The position numbers were made by a program, and so were the translations under genes. Under the pieces are notes generated by a model. It was given only the letters and a program-made list of their open reading frames with translations, had not been told where the DNA came from and ran no database searches. This document shows positions 1-11,393 of a stretch of DNA of 64,000 nt, piece by piece. Each line of letters opens with the position of its first letter. Within the stretch, counting starts at the first letter, position 1. The DNA comes from Fusarium oxysporum f. sp. lycopersici 4287 (lineage: Eukaryota > Ascomycota > Sordariomycetes > Hypocreales > Nectriaceae), in the NCBI RefSeq assembly GCF_000149955.1, contig NC_030989.1, positions 3,047,839 through 3,111,838 on the forward strand, written 5' to 3'.

Positions 1-904
1 TCCTCGAAGAGAAAGATGCCTTCGGCGGAAAGACCCTCGCGCGTCGAATGTGGGAACTCGTCAGCGTTCCTCGCCTCCGCCGAGCTACAGTTGCATCATC
101 CTGGATTGTGATATCACAGCAATTCTCTGGAATCAACATCATGGCATTTTACTCTTCTACCATATTTGCTGCTGCCAACTACTCGACTAGGGACTGCCTG
201 CTTGCTTCTATGGGGTTCGGCCTGGTCATGTTTATCTTTGCCTTTCCTGCTGTTTACATGGTTGACACTTTTGGCCGGCGAAATCTGCTGCTAGTTACTT
301 TCCCCAACATGGCATGGTGTTTGTTGGCAGCAGGATTCAGCTTTCTTATTGATAAGAACTCGAGTGCTAGAGTACCGCTTATCGCCTTCTTCATATACCT
401 CTTCACAGCTATGTATGGACCTGGTAAGCTGATCATCCATTCACCAATCTGCCAGAAGCTAACTGTTCAGGCATCGGACCACTGCCTTCTATCTATTTCT
501 CCGAAGCATTTCCACTGTCGCATCGAGAGATTGGCTCCGCCTTCACCATCTGCGTCAATAACGCGGTTGGCAGTGCTTTGACGTTGACGTTCCCTTCTCT
601 TCTGGATCGTCTTGGGCCAACTGGGGCATTCAGCTTCTACGCAGGCCTCAATGTTGTAGCGTTTGTAGTGATATTCTTGATCATTCCAGAGACCAAGTTA
701 GTGACTAACGCTGCGATTCATTATCTCCATAACTGACTAGAATGTTACAGGCAACGTACTCTCGAAGAGTTGGACTACATCTTTGGAGTTCCGACAAGAC
801 GCCATGTCGCGTATCAGCTTCGACATTGGTTGCCTTGGTTTGTCAACAGGCATATCTTTCTTCAGAAGTCAGCTACGCTTGAGCCATTGTATCAGTTGGA
901 TTAG
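1..904 (+). CDS. MFS sugar porter, 3' part (5' end outside window)
   Basis: C-terminal part of a 12-helix sugar/H+ symporter of the major facilitator superfamily, acting at the plasma membrane. Visible exons are 1-423, 471-696 and 751-904, with introns 424-470 (GTAAGC..CAG) and 697-750 (GTTAGT..CAG with a CTGAC branch site). The joined frame contains the helix-7 motif QQFSGIN, a DTFGRR loop, a GPLPSIYFSEAFPLSHRE stretch (the usual PxxYxxE-type loop) and, after the last helix, PETK followed by RTLEELDYIFGV, the standard tail of fungal sugar porters. The frame is open to position 3, so the gene enters from the left. The substrate cannot be named from this part. It converges on the lactonase-like gene downstream. 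Confidence 0.9.
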
Positions 905-1779
905 AAGCGCAGGCTCAGCGGCCGATTGGTAGCAAAGCACTCGAGGTGATGATAAAGTGGGTACAGTGGCTCTATAATTTGACCTTTCGCTATTTTTATG
1001 TGTTTCCGTCGATGTTTGCATGCTAGGAGTTAAGCCAGCAAGTTCAATACTCACGATAAAACCAGTACGGCTTAAACATTCTTTCTAACGCTAGAATATC
1101 CCATAGTGGTATTTTCAAGCTGGTTCTTTCCCTCATACTACTTATCGTCAAAGATTGATATCACTCGGATGTTTTTCCTCCGTTATCTTCCAGACCTGTC
1201 GCCGAGTGGTTCAGCATGAGTCTAGTGATGTACATAGTCGATTGTAGAAGGGATAAACAAAAGAAAATGGTGGAGTGGACTACAAGGCAAGAAAGCAGAA
1301 CGTTGGAAGATAAGTATCGTTGAATTTTTGGGTCGAAGCTTATATTGTGCAAAATAAATTTGTGCCCTCGTCATGTGTTTTAGCACCCTAAAGCTTAACC
1401 TTGTAGCCGGCAATCAGTAAAGTAGCTCGAGGATGAGAAAGTAAATCGTGCAACAGAGAGGACGAATAATGAGCCCCAAGCAACATTACAAAGACGATGG
1501 GTCCGGGGGTAGAGCTACGGGAGTAAATGGTAGACTCCGTATTGATGAAGCGTCATGAAGATTAAGATTTGCAACATGAGAGGAATCTCCCATAATTTGG
1601 AGGTCAGCGCGCTTGGGCAAGCAAACCCACATGATGAGAAGATGAGTAGGCAGCGAATAGAGTTTGGGGGAGCAAGAATTGAGGATAAGGGAAGGAAGCC
1701 AAAGAGAAATGCGTAATTTATCCTAGTATACAATCCAAACATCAGATCCAACCAACCACAACTTGCTCTCCTTCAATAA
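905..1779. other. intergenic, 3' regions of two convergent genes
   Basis: Only short, non-conserved frames are seen. This should hold the two 3' UTRs of the converging genes. No repeat or RNA gene was recognised. Confidence 0.5.
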
Positions 1780-3045
1780 TTACATGACCTTCATTCCCAT
1801 GGCAGTCTTGCTCGCCATACCAGCCAACTCAAAATGCTGCACCATCTTCGCCGACCCAGATCCACCAGAGACATCAAGAACAGTAACAGCAGCCTGAGTA
1901 GTACCATTGCCAGGCGAAAGAGCATAGAGGAAGTTGCCAGAAGCAGCCAGGTCGATCAGACCAGGGTCGCCGTTGCAAGTCAAGTCAAGCTCAGACACGA
2001 CGCTTGCATCCTCGAGGCTCATCTCGACAACTCGGTTGCGGCCGACATCTGTCACGAAAGCAGACTTGGTAGCGGGGGAAATGGTGACCCAGCAAGTTGC
2101 TTTTTGGCCTTGGACTGCTCCCTTGGCGGCGGTTGTGGCTTCGCAGCTGTTGGGGTCGACATCGAGAATGGCTGCGCCGAAAGAAGCGTCTGTGGCGAAG
2201 ACCTTTGATGTTCCTGGGATGACCTGCGATCCGAAAAGAACAGCTGTTCCTTCAGGTGAGCTGCGAGCATCCTGCTTGCTCACAGCCGCAACTCCATTGT
2301 TCATCTCGACATTCGCGACGGAGATAAAGCCAGTCTTGTTCACAGCAGGGTCACCCTTGACCATAGTGAATAGCATGGACTCATCGTCTGAGAAGAGTAC
2401 TTGTGAAAGTGTGTTGGTAGGCCCAGCGGGAGGTGTCGTTTGGCCAAGGTCGATCGTTCGCAGCTCATCCATGGCACCGAGTCCTTGTCGAGAGAAGCTG
2501 CTGCAGGAAACACCGGCCTTGGCACCAGTAGAACCAACACAAACGACTCCGTTCTTCGCTGAGGCAGCAACAGTATTGGGAAACTCGCCGGGAACCTGGA
2601 CTGGTTTGCCGACCATTTGTAGTTTCGTGGGATCGGATCGCGAGACTCTAAGCATACTGAGAGTGTTGGAGCCGGCGTTGACAGCAAAGATGTTCTAAGC
2701 CAAAGTAAGTAAAATGCCAATAGCGTCTGGGACAATGGGTACACTTACGTTGCCTGCAATTGTCAAAGCAGACTGGCTGATAAGAGCATCAGGCGTAGCG
2801 GGCTTGCCATCCGCATCAACAGCTACAGATCCTGCACCGCCGGTCATAGTGACTTTGCCCTTGGAGAGTGTACCGTCTTTGCCAATTGGGATCGCGAGAA
2901 CACCGTTGGTCTCCTCGTTGGTGAGAACATAGATCGCTTTGCCCATCATAGCATTGCTGTTCATTCCGGGCTTGCATGCTGGGTGGCTGCTAGCTTCCTG
3001 TGCAAGCCATAGCAAAGCTGGGAGAAAGAATCCTGAGGAGAACAT
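1780..3045 (-). CDS. secreted 3-carboxymuconate cyclase-like (lactonase beta-propeller) protein
   Basis: Two exons, 3045-2749 and 2694-1780, joined across a 54-nt intron (GTAAGT..TAG) in phase 0, give 403 residues. The N-terminus has a hydrophobic signal peptide ending near EASS. The mature part opens with a Cys-containing segment and then repeated strand-like units such as AIYVLTNEETNGVLAIPI and IFAVNAGSNTLSMLRV, the YVTN-like blades of 7-bladed lactonase/carboxymuconate-cyclase propellers. Fungal members with a signal peptide are abundant secreted or wall-associated antigens, for example the Sporothrix gp60-70 adhesin group, and true cyclase activity is generally unproven. A TATA-like TATAAA (minus strand, 3190-3195) lies about 145 bp upstream of the start. 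Confidence 0.75.
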
Positions 3046-4145
3046 ATTGTGTAATGTGTTGAGGATGAAGTTGGTAAGAGAGTGTAGAAGAAAATACTAA
3101 AAAGCAGGCCTGCTGCAGAGAATGAATGAGAGAAGAATGTTGAGTGATTGAATGAAGATATCGAGTTTATTGAACGCGTCTCGATCTTCTTTATAGCAAT
3201 CTCTCATCCAAACTCAACATCTCCATATACTCTATTTGCAGGGATAAAATCCCGACATCGAAGTAATCTGAATTTCCTCTTTAGGAAAAGCAAGATTTTC
3301 ATTGCAACATAAACGGCCAAATCGAAAGTCCCACTTCCTTAAAATGTGAAACCAGGCTGAAGAACCATCCACAGTTCGGAAACAACATAATGCGACTTGG
3401 TTGCCGTGCTGCCGGCTAAAGTGAAACCGGGGTGTGATGTCCCCTGTTTGGAAGTCAGATCTGTGCTTTTAGACTCTGTAATCACGATTTCCGTTTTGGA
3501 AGCGCCATACCTTCATTTGGAGATCGCTTCATAGGCAATAGAAGAAGCAATTGACCTTATTGCCAGTGTTTAAATACTTAGTGTATAGATAGCAAAAATT
3601 CAATGATCTGACACGAGACTTAGTTGTCAGGATGTAAGGAACTCAGTAATAAGGGAAAAATCGAGACCACCAACATATCATATAAGGTTAACATCAGAAT
3701 ATTATCAACTTCTCTAACCTTGAAACAAATTAAACAAATTAAAAAAACACTCGGTAGTGACATTATCACTTATCCTTGCAAATAGAAAGAATATTTCTTG
3801 ACCATTCGGCATGCTCCTTGAGGCATGATATCACAACCCTTTCGCTAATCCCTCTCCATGTCAGGGCTGACAGGAGTAGGACGAACCTTTCCCAATTAGG
3901 GAATTTTGATATTCTCATCTTCGGTGCCCCAAAATGAGGGGACGACGCCGAAACGCCCCTGATACAAGGGTCTCACTCAGCTAGCGCTCACCAGAACCAA
4001 TGGGAACAATGCTCACCCGTTGACTAATCTTGGATAAGAAACAAGAATGAAGCAGCTGAACTGGAGTCATCGTTCTCTTCATCTTTATTGATCTTTCATC
4101 ATTTTTACCCTTTTCGCGTTCCTCCTCGCTTGCGCCAATCTCACA
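3046..4145. other. divergent intergenic region between lactonase-like and bZIP genes
   Basis: About 1.1 kb without a convincing frame. It must contain both promoters. The half next to the bZIP gene is pyrimidine-rich (4075-4140), as fungal 5' leaders often are. Confidence 0.5.
3937..3960. promoter_or_regulatory. candidate stress-response element pair (AGGGG / CCCCT)
   Basis: AGGGG at 3937-3941 and CCCCT at 3956-3960 form an inverted pair about 190 bp upstream of the bZIP start. AGGGG is the core recognised by Msn2/4-type zinc fingers. Such pentamers are frequent by chance, so this is only a candidate. Confidence 0.25.
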
Positions 4146-5308
4146 ATGACTGACAGAATCTTTCGGATTTTTAATCCTGGGGGTTAGTTTGAGTTTTTGC
4201 TAACCCTTGTTCGTGCAAGCTGCTGACGATGATCGATGATCAGAGCCCAAGGAAAATCCAGTAGAGAGACGTCGAGCGCAATTACGACGTGCTCAACAGT
4301 AAGAAACTCTTGGGACACTGTCTTATATAACCATTATTAACACCCCACTCTTTTAGATCCTACCGTGGTCGAAAGGATAAGTACGCGAGGACGTTGGAAG
4401 AAGAATTAGCCAAGTCTCGAGCGAGGGAAGCGGAACTAGCACGTGAGTGCGAGCAACTCCGTGCAGGTCTTCAAAATGCCCTTCAGCAACTATCTCAAGG
4501 TCCCAATTCTACCGATACTGGATTCAGAGAGATCAACTACCCGATCAATGACTACGCTACTCCATCTAGAACTACAGGATCGTCGAGCGGCGCTTCGCCG
4601 ATGTACCTGGGTGATCCGGGCTACCAATCAGTGGACATAATACCTTCTCCACAACTGATATCACCGTCCTCGTTTGGTGACTTCTCTGACCCATCCGAGG
4701 GCCATGGGGCTCCCGTCTTGTTCAATCAAGGGTACTCAAGCCATTCGCGCGTGGGTGAAGTGGATCAGATCGTTGCAGGCATGGAGTTTGTCTTGAAGTA
4801 TGTCCCTCTAGCACATTATCATCAAGTCTCTGCTAACACATATCAGAATTGAAGAACCTTGCTTGGGTCATCTGCACGGAGATGCCAAGAAACCTGACGA
4901 GCCTGGCAATCATGCTCTCACTGCGACGGCTCAGCTCATGGCAGCCTGTGGCGACACATCACATACAAACAACCCCCGTCTCCCTTCATCACCCGCCTTT
5001 GGAAATACTCCATCGACCATGCTAGAGCGACTGTTGACACTGGCGCCTGACCTGTCGAATGAGGATGAGATGACGCCAATCCAGGCCTGGAATAACATCC
5101 GGTGTCGGCCAAACTTTGGTGGGTTCAGTACAAGCAGCTTGGGTAGCCTTGCGGCGAAATTAATGAAGGCTGCAAAATGTCACGGGTAAGTTCATTCAGA
5201 TACAGTGTTCCGAGGCTGCTAACAAAGAATAGTTTCGGTGCTGCGATAAAGCGATCTGTTTTTGAAGGTCTAGTATATGAGACCCTGGTTACTGGACAGA
5301 CCTTTTAG
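4146..5308 (+). CDS. bZIP transcription factor
   Basis: Five exons (4146-4182, 4244-4298, 4357-4797, 4847-5185, 5233-5308) join in frame to 315 residues. All four introns are GT-AG and 46-61 nt. The basic region spans about residues 19-40 and reads RRRAQLRRAQQSYRGRK, followed by heptad-spaced Leu/Ala of a zipper (LEEELAKSRAREAELARECEQLRAGL). This RAQ..YR.RK signature is that of fungal AP-1-like bZIP proteins with a short N-terminus. The rest is Ser/Pro-rich and then a conserved-looking C-terminal part beginning IEEPCLGHLHGDAKKP. A nuclear regulator; targets are unknown. The short first exon would be missed by simple reading-frame analysis. Confidence 0.88.
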
Positions 5309-5765
5309 TCATAATATTCTTGCAGGTCTGATTTAGACTAGTGTATCATATTTACAGCTTCTTTTGTTCTATCATAACTCGGAACGCCCTTTCATTTATT
5401 CATGTTATTCGCGACTTAGGCATGGGAACATGATGTCAGCATTCTTTTAGCGGCTTAGGAGCTGTTCAGGCAACAACCTACGGTATGAACGGTTCGACTC
5501 GGTATTCTTTGTCATCACGTAGCCATAGCTTACCAGACAGACAAACTCAAGGCGCCAGGTTCAGCTGCACAGACAAGAGCCATGCCACTCCCTGAGTGAC
5601 ATTATCACCTGCTCATATTCGTATTTAATCCACACAATCGCCCCTATGCTTCTTGTCAAGCTCTCAATCAAAGATTTCTGTCAACACACTAGACAAGAAA
5701 CATCTCGTCAGAAAAAAACAACTTGCGCAAACTTTTATTCAGATTCATCGGACAACTGATTCGCC
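5309..5765. other. intergenic
   Basis: No coding signal. It contains the 3' UTR of the bZIP gene and the A-rich leader of the next gene (5690-5765). Confidence 0.5.
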
Positions 5766-6701
5766 ATGGATGACTTATTAACTCGAAGGGCTCTCTTGTT
5801 GAGCGAACTGGCAGAACTCGAAGACACTATCTCGGTTTTCCGTGAGGCAGCTGGAGAGAATGAGGACTTCGTGGATGCTGACAGCGTCATTCCGTTTCTT
5901 TCTTATAGAGGTAACGACAACGACAACAACGAGATCGGGGTTGAGAACCAAGTGGCTATCGACGTCTCTGATGAGACCTTTTCCGACTTTCCAGACTCTC
6001 CGGATACTACCTCCCAGGACGAGGATATGGAGATGAATGAGTATTCTCCCCAGCCAGCACTTTCCAAGCTGTCAGTTTTGGTTACTCCAGAAGTTGCACT
6101 ACACCATGGTCCTCGCCAGGACTCAAGGTTCAAACAGGATAAGTGGCTCTCTGAGAAGCCCCATGGGTGCTTCTCCAGAGATCTCCTCAAGTGGGTTTGC
6201 GGGGCGCGGCTGTATAATAAGCTGCCCCATGAGATGCCTGTCATTTTTCTCGCCCACTCCAACGCTGCGGAATGTCCTGCCAATGAGCCCTGCGGCCACT
6301 GGGAGTTGCGATGGGACGACAGACCCCGCCGAGAGCCCGGAACCATTGAGCTGGAGCTGATTTGCCTTGATCGGAAGAACCATGAGAATTTTGTTGATCC
6401 ACCTGAACAAAAGTTTTATCTGTTTGACAAGGACCATCCTAGACTCATCAAATGCGAGCCATGCTTCCTGTACAATGCTTTGAAGCCTGACTTCAGTAGT
6501 CTGGATGCAACTAATCTTGATCTGGTTATATTCCGAATGATACAACCTGATGATGGGGAGGATAATGAGCCCGTTGATGGGTTGGACGAAGAGTCTAATA
6601 CAAACTCCTGTGATAAGCCTTATGAACAGCTTGGTTGGACACAAGTGTGTCGGTATATGGACGCTTCCGGCCGCCATTTTGTGACTCTGTTTAATGAATG
6701 A
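5766..6701 (+). CDS. acidic orphan protein
   Basis: One uninterrupted frame of 311 residues with a near-perfect start context (GCCATGG). Residues 1-100 begin with a leucine-rich helical segment (LLTRRALLLSELAELEDTI), then an acidic, Asp/Asn-rich linker. Residues 110-240 look globular, with Trp/Cys-rich stretches (FSRDLLKWVCGARLYNKL, CGHWELRWDD). The C-terminal third is again acidic and ends VTLFNE. No signal peptide or membrane helix. I do not recognise the family. Length, start context and absence of stops argue for a real gene. Confidence 0.6.
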   Translation: MDDLLTRRALLLSELAELEDTISVFREAAGENEDFVDADSVIPFLSYRGNDNDNNEIGVENQVAIDVSDETFSDFPDSPDTTSQDEDMEMNEYSPQPALSKLSVLVTPEVALHHGPRQDSRFKQDKWLSEKPHGCFSRDLLKWVCGARLYNKLPHEMPVIFLAHSNAAECPANEPCGHWELRWDDRPRREPGTIELELICLDRKNHENFVDPPEQKFYLFDKDHPRLIKCEPCFLYNALKPDFSSLDATNLDLVIFRMIQPDDGEDNEPVDGLDEESNTNSCDKPYEQLGWTQVCRYMDASGRHFVTLFNE

Positions 6702-8763
6702 GAAGTGGATCAATATCAGGTAAGCTAGCTCTTATCCGATAATTGAAGCTGGGCTATGGGGCGATTGATACTTGGAACCGTGTTATGGTTTATGGATGAT
6801 GACTGTTAGTCGACATCGATTTGATCTGGGGAAGAATATCATTATGGGAGCACCACTTGTGCTTTATTATCACACAGGAATAGCTGAAACATTTTACGAC
6901 AATTCATTTTAAATGGAACAGAGATCATTGTCTGCATAGTTCTCCTTTAAATGTAAGACGTTGACATATTTTGGGTAGCGAAAACGTCAAGGCGCAGTTT
7001 CCAATAACTAGTGGTGAAATATAGATCATTAACTTCGAAAGACACATTTCTATGAAAAGGATGAAGCTTATTTGACTTATGTCATTAACTTTGCTCAAAT
7101 CGATGAATGTAATTAACCAGCCACTATTATTTTGACGCTATTGCTGTCTTCGTAGAGAGATTGCATCTGGACAACAGAAAACTCCAAGAGAAACTGGCGG
7201 CTGTCTTGTTCCAGAAAGCTACAAGGCTAAAAATCCAGTCTTGGATCTTATATCTCGCTGCCAGATCTTGTGTAAAGTTGTCAAGGTACGAGGATATCTC
7301 GTTGCTGACCTAACAGGCGCTCTCCATGTCATCGAAGTGCTACGATGAGAGTTCTTGAGCTGGTATTTCAGCCAAAGGCCAATCTTCTTCGCAAGGCCGA
7401 GGCTCGTAGCGCCGTGGTTCTCGATCCCTGCCGCAAACTTCTGATTCCATATTTCTTTGCCGTGTTATACCCAGGCTTGCATTCACAAACCCCTCACTTG
7501 AACAATCTCCTCTGATTATTATGCTTGCCGCGGTTATCTTCGGTACAATTCACCCCGATCAAGAGAGGCAATTCATGTATCGTACCATCAAGCAAGTGTT
7601 ACACGTGCGGATAAGTGGCGTGGGGGTTATGGCGAGACAATTTCATTATACTGCTTCCAACCTAGCCACCCTGGTCTTCCCTGAGGCCACGGCTGACTCG
7701 CGTTGGCAGTCTTTTCTTCCTACCCCTGCCAATCTTCTATACCCAAACCGCCTTATCTTCGCTAGATTGGTGAAAGAAGGTTTGATCCCTATAAAGTTGG
7801 TTTCAAAAATCCGGGGATGGCTTGATAAACTCCACCAGGTTGTATCGCAAGGTGCAAGCTTTATGCAGAAGTGGGGGGACACTTTTATTGGAATCGGATA
7901 CTGAAACAGCACCATATATCTTGACTCATTGCAATGATGAAATGATTATGTTTTTTTTTTTTTTTCTGGAAGCGCTTGGAAGTTGCTCCTGCTGGTCTCG
8001 TTGATTGTAGTACTGCTTCTCATGCAGAAGCAAGTCCAGATTCAGCCACGCCATGCAAGTATACAAGGTCGACTGACATCTCGTCAAAAATAAATTTGGT
8101 AGAGTCAGAGCGTGATAGCTTCGATCCATGCGTTCACAAACCACTCGACTTTATGGCCAGTGGCGCAAATACCGAGTTATGTCTTCTCACTTCCTATTGA
8201 TTCATGTACGAGAAAGCAACACACCTTCATTTTTGGGGTTCAATGTTACTCTAAGAGCAGATGATTACCGAGCCCGGCATATCAGTAATCGAGATCTCTT
8301 GATGCGCTCAAGAAATATGAATTCTTTGTCAGCAGAAATTGTAGGAGCCGTTGCCGAGGTATCCAAAACGTTGCCCATCTCGCCATACGTGAAACTCGGT
8401 CTTGCAAGCATTGAGATGTTTGCGGTAATTTTAGAAGGATTGCGGAGAATGACTCGAGTGTATTCCACTCCGTATTGGTGTTGCATATGTATGTTGTCCC
8501 ATTCCCCGGTCATTGGCAGAACCTTAAAGCTTTCCTGACGGGAAGCATACCCGGACCCTGGTGACATTCTTCTAGGGACATGACTCGGGCATTTGAGCAA
8601 TCAATGAATCGATGCGCAATTGGTTGCTTTTATTTTGTTTGCGGGAGGCTTGATCAAATGACCAGGTGAAAAGCTTATTGGGGAATTGTCAAGGTAGTGG
8701 ACATGCCACCTCAATTATCTGTCTCGTATCTTGATAAGATGTGATTCTATGCGAGAGCCGCGT
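6702..8763. other. long intergenic region left of the hAT element
   Basis: About 2 kb, AT-rich in its first third, with a T15 run at 7951-7965. No family is recognised. One weak frame is listed separately. Confidence 0.5.
7521..7904 (+). CDS. doubtful 127-residue reading frame
   Basis: An ATG-initiated frame of 127 codons without introns. It has no signal peptide and no recognised motif. An overlapping minus-strand frame at 7646-7915 is nearly as long, so chance or a relic is as likely as a gene. Confidence 0.2.
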   Translation: MLAAVIFGTIHPDQERQFMYRTIKQVLHVRISGVGVMARQFHYTASNLATLVFPEATADSRWQSFLPTPANLLYPNRLIFARLVKEGLIPIKLVSKIRGWLDKLHQVVSQGASFMQKWGDTFIGIGY

Positions 8764-8771
8764 ATCGCGCA

Positions 8772-8780
8772 TAGAGATGG
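8772..8780 (+). repeat. hAT left terminal inverted repeat
   Basis: TAGAGATGG directly after the left target duplication; pairs with 11377-11385 with one mismatch (position 4). Confidence 0.85.
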
Positions 8781-9191
8781 ATTTAATGCTGCATCATTAC
8801 ATAAAATGCGCTTTTTGCATTAAATATTTAAAGCAAGACGCGCTTTGTATGCATTATTTCCTGTCGCACTGAGCGTGCTTAAAGGGTTAGAGTGAATATG
8901 ATGAGCAGCAGCAAATGTGTTGATTGATGTCTTAAGTTTTCTCTTGTGCGGGGTATTCCATCCCGCACAGTTACTTAAAGCATATAGCTAGATTACTAAT
9001 GCCTACCCTGCGACATTTCCTCTTCTATCTTAGGCTTAGCGCCTTCTATAATAGGTTTAGTGCATAGGAACAATATAAGTCCTTTTCCGACCTCCTTTTC
9101 TCCACAGCCTTCAACCGTCTGTCGATGTATCCCCCTGAAACTTCTCAATTCGACTCCCCACTACCTTCAGACCCTCCGTGTGTCTTCTACA

Positions 9192-11226
9192 ATGCCCAGA
9201 ACCCCTGGAAGGCCAGCCGATCACCAGGTCCACCGAGAATTTATCACGCTTGCCTCCGACGCTAGTTCGGGTTTCAAGAACTCTAGAGTCAAGTGCAAGC
9301 ACTGCGGCCACGAGATAACCAAGGGCACTACTCGTCAGAAGAAGCACTTACTTCGCCATTGTCCCAATTACAAAAGGCAGCAACAGTCTCAGCAGCCTCA
9401 ACTTACTCATCACTTTCCTGTAGTGGACAAGACCTTTAAGCAGATGCTTGATGAGCTTGCTGCTATAGCAATTTTTGCTGATGGCCGTCCATTTAACCTC
9501 TTTGAGTCCAAACGAATGCGGATTCTGTTGAGCAAGCTAAACACTGCCTGGCAACCACCGTCTCGTCGCCGAGTACAGCGGCTGCTAGCCCCGACTTATT
9601 CTCAGTACCACAATCAAGTCCAGGCTATCCTCGACCAAGCAGAACATATCAACGTAATCTTTGACGCCTCAGACAACATCACAAGTCATCGAATTATCAA
9701 TATCTCGATACAGGTGGCAAATGGTACGGCGTTCTACTGGAAGACGTTTGATACAGGACAGATTCAACACACGGCTGAGCACTACATCGATCTTTTGTAT
9801 CCTGAGCTGGAGATAATTTGCAAGGGCAACTTCTTGCGAATTAACTCGTTTTGCACAGATACGGATAGCGTGATGAGGAAAGCTCATGTGCATTTGGCAG
9901 CAAGAAAGGAATTCCAACATTGCTTCTTTTCCCTCTGCGATTCACATGGGCTACAGCTACTCATCAAGGACATCCTAGAGCAGCCGTTCTTTGAGGAGGC
10001 ATTCAAAAGCGCTACATTAATTGTCACCTTCTTCAAGAAGTCGAAACTGCAGTTGGCTCGATTGAGAGAAGCACAAAAGGCAGCTTGGGGCCACCATAAG
10101 GCGTTTTTATCTGCGTGCGTCTTTCAGTTTTTCTGACTCCTAGCTATAGCTGACTGCTCGCTTTAGTGTAATCACACGCTGGGGCAGTCAGTTCAATGCT
10201 TTACAGTCAGTTTTACGCTGTAAAGAGCCTCTCCAAGCATACGCTCGCCGTCCTGACGTAAGGGCAGAGCTAGCCTCCGGCTCTCTCGAGCTTCTTCCAA
10301 AGGTGCTGGAGTCTGTCAATAACCCTCACTTCTGGATACGCCTAGAGACTGTTTTGGCCATAATTAAGCCTGTCAACAGTCGTCAGCGTGCCTCAGAAGC
10401 CGATCGGGCTCACATCGGCCATGTGATTCCTCGTTGGCTGGAGATTAAAGCAGAATGGAAAGCACTTGACGAGTCTCAGCAACATCAAGACGTGAATTTC
10501 AGCGAGCTGTATTCCGTATGGTTAAACCGTATGGATAAACAGACATATGATATTCATTATGCGGGATTTGCATTACGGCCTGACACAGTCGGGACTAAGC
10601 TTGAAGAACAGCTGATGATGAAAGTGCTGCAGTTCTTTAAGTCAGCAGTCAATCCTGCTGACTACATCAATATTGTTCGAGAATTTAACCACTTCCGAGC
10701 ACAATCGGGCGGCCGGTTTGCTGCAGGAGGCTTAGTCTATTCAAAAGAATGGACTCCATTAGATGCTTGGATGCTTCTTGATAACCAAGGCAGCAAGCTG
10801 GCTGCACTTGCAGTCCGGATCTTTGGAACCATAGCCAATTCAGTTCCCTCAGAGAGATCATTCTCGGCAGTTAACTTCCTCCACAGCAAGGCACGCAACA
10901 GACTCACACCAGCCAACGCTGACAAGTTGGCGTTCATCTACATGAACGAACGGGTGCTAGAGAGGATAACGCAGTCTCAGAATCAACCTCTTGATCATCG
11001 CAATGATCATTCTACGGTGGTCAGCTGGGAAGATTTGACAGAAGACGGTTGGCTTACACTCGAAGATACGTATATGGAAATTCATTGCGCATCAAATCTG
11101 GAAGTTGACGCTGTTGTCGGCGAGTTCACTCACCAACCCGCCTCCGACGGAGAAGAGACAGTGGTGGACACACTTGAGGTCGAAGATGGGTCAGAGAGCG
11201 AAGGAGCGGGGGAAAAATTGACCTAA
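9192..11226 (+). CDS. hAT transposase (BED finger, hATC domain)
   Basis: Catalyses cut-and-paste transposition. Exons 9192-10114 and 10167-11226 flank a 52-nt intron (GTGCGT..TAG, CTGAC branch site) and give 660 residues. Without splicing the frame stops at once, and after splicing it runs into ITRWGSQFNAL, a conserved hAT block. A BED-type finger lies near residues 33-60 (CKHCGH..HLLRHC). The RNase-H-like core begins near INVIFDASDN (first Asp) and continues to FCTDTDSV (second Asp). The C-terminal dimerisation domain is VPSERSFSAVNFLHSKARNRL. The upstream in-frame codon at 9060 is GTG, so the ATG at 9192 is preferred. No stop or frameshift is seen, so it could be active. Confidence 0.88.
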
Positions 11227-11289
11227 TTTTGCTTGGTTGTTTGTATGATATGGCCCATGGGCAGCTTCATAAATGGGTCGTAATATTGC

Positions 11290-11367
11290 AATAAAAAGCG
11301 CGCTTTTTATTAGGAATAAAATGCTGCTTCGTTATAATAAAAAGCAGCTTAATACACATGTGTATTA
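11290..11367. repeat. subterminal palindromes of the hAT element
   Basis: A perfect 22-bp palindrome at 11290-11311 (half site AATAAAAAGCG) and a perfect 18-bp palindrome at 11350-11367 (TAATACACATGTGTATTA), followed by GCACGTGC at 11369-11376. They lie within the last 100 bp of the element and may serve as transposase binding or cruciform sites. Confidence 0.7.
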
Positions 11368-11376
11368 TGCACGTGC

Positions 11377-11385
11377 CCATCCCTA
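11377..11385 (-). repeat. hAT right terminal inverted repeat
   Basis: CCATCCCTA immediately before the right target duplication; pairs with the left end 8772-8780. Confidence 0.85.
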
Positions 11386-11393
11386 ATCGCGCA

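Larger units (their letters stand above)
8764..11393 (+). mobile_element. complete hAT-superfamily transposon with 8-bp target duplication
   Basis: The element occupies 8772-11385 (2614 bp). It is flanked by a perfect direct repeat ATCGCGCA at 8764-8771 and 11386-11393, the 8-bp duplication that hAT elements make. Its ends are short inverted repeats, TAGAGATGG on the left and the complement of CCATCCCTA on the right, matching at 8 of 9 positions. It carries one transposase gene with BED finger and hATC domain. Subterminal regions are AT-rich with repeated GCGCTTTTT-type motifs on both sides, probable transposase binding sites. hAT elements (Tfo1, Drifter) are known from Fusarium; I do not assign it to a named family. 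Confidence 0.93.

Noticed and set aside
2052..2698. Plus-strand frames across the lactonase-like gene
   Set aside because: Shadow frames of the minus-strand coding sequence, which has a signal peptide, an intron and the family pattern.
7951..7965. T15 run as retroposon tail
   Set aside because: No target duplication or element body next to it.
8128..8600. Overlapping frames at 8128-8538 (+) and 8265-8600 (-)
   Set aside because: No family features, and both strands are equally open; likely chance.
9060..9191. Upstream start for the hAT transposase
   Set aside because: Codon 9060 is GTG, not ATG; the first ATG in frame is 9192, just before the BED finger.
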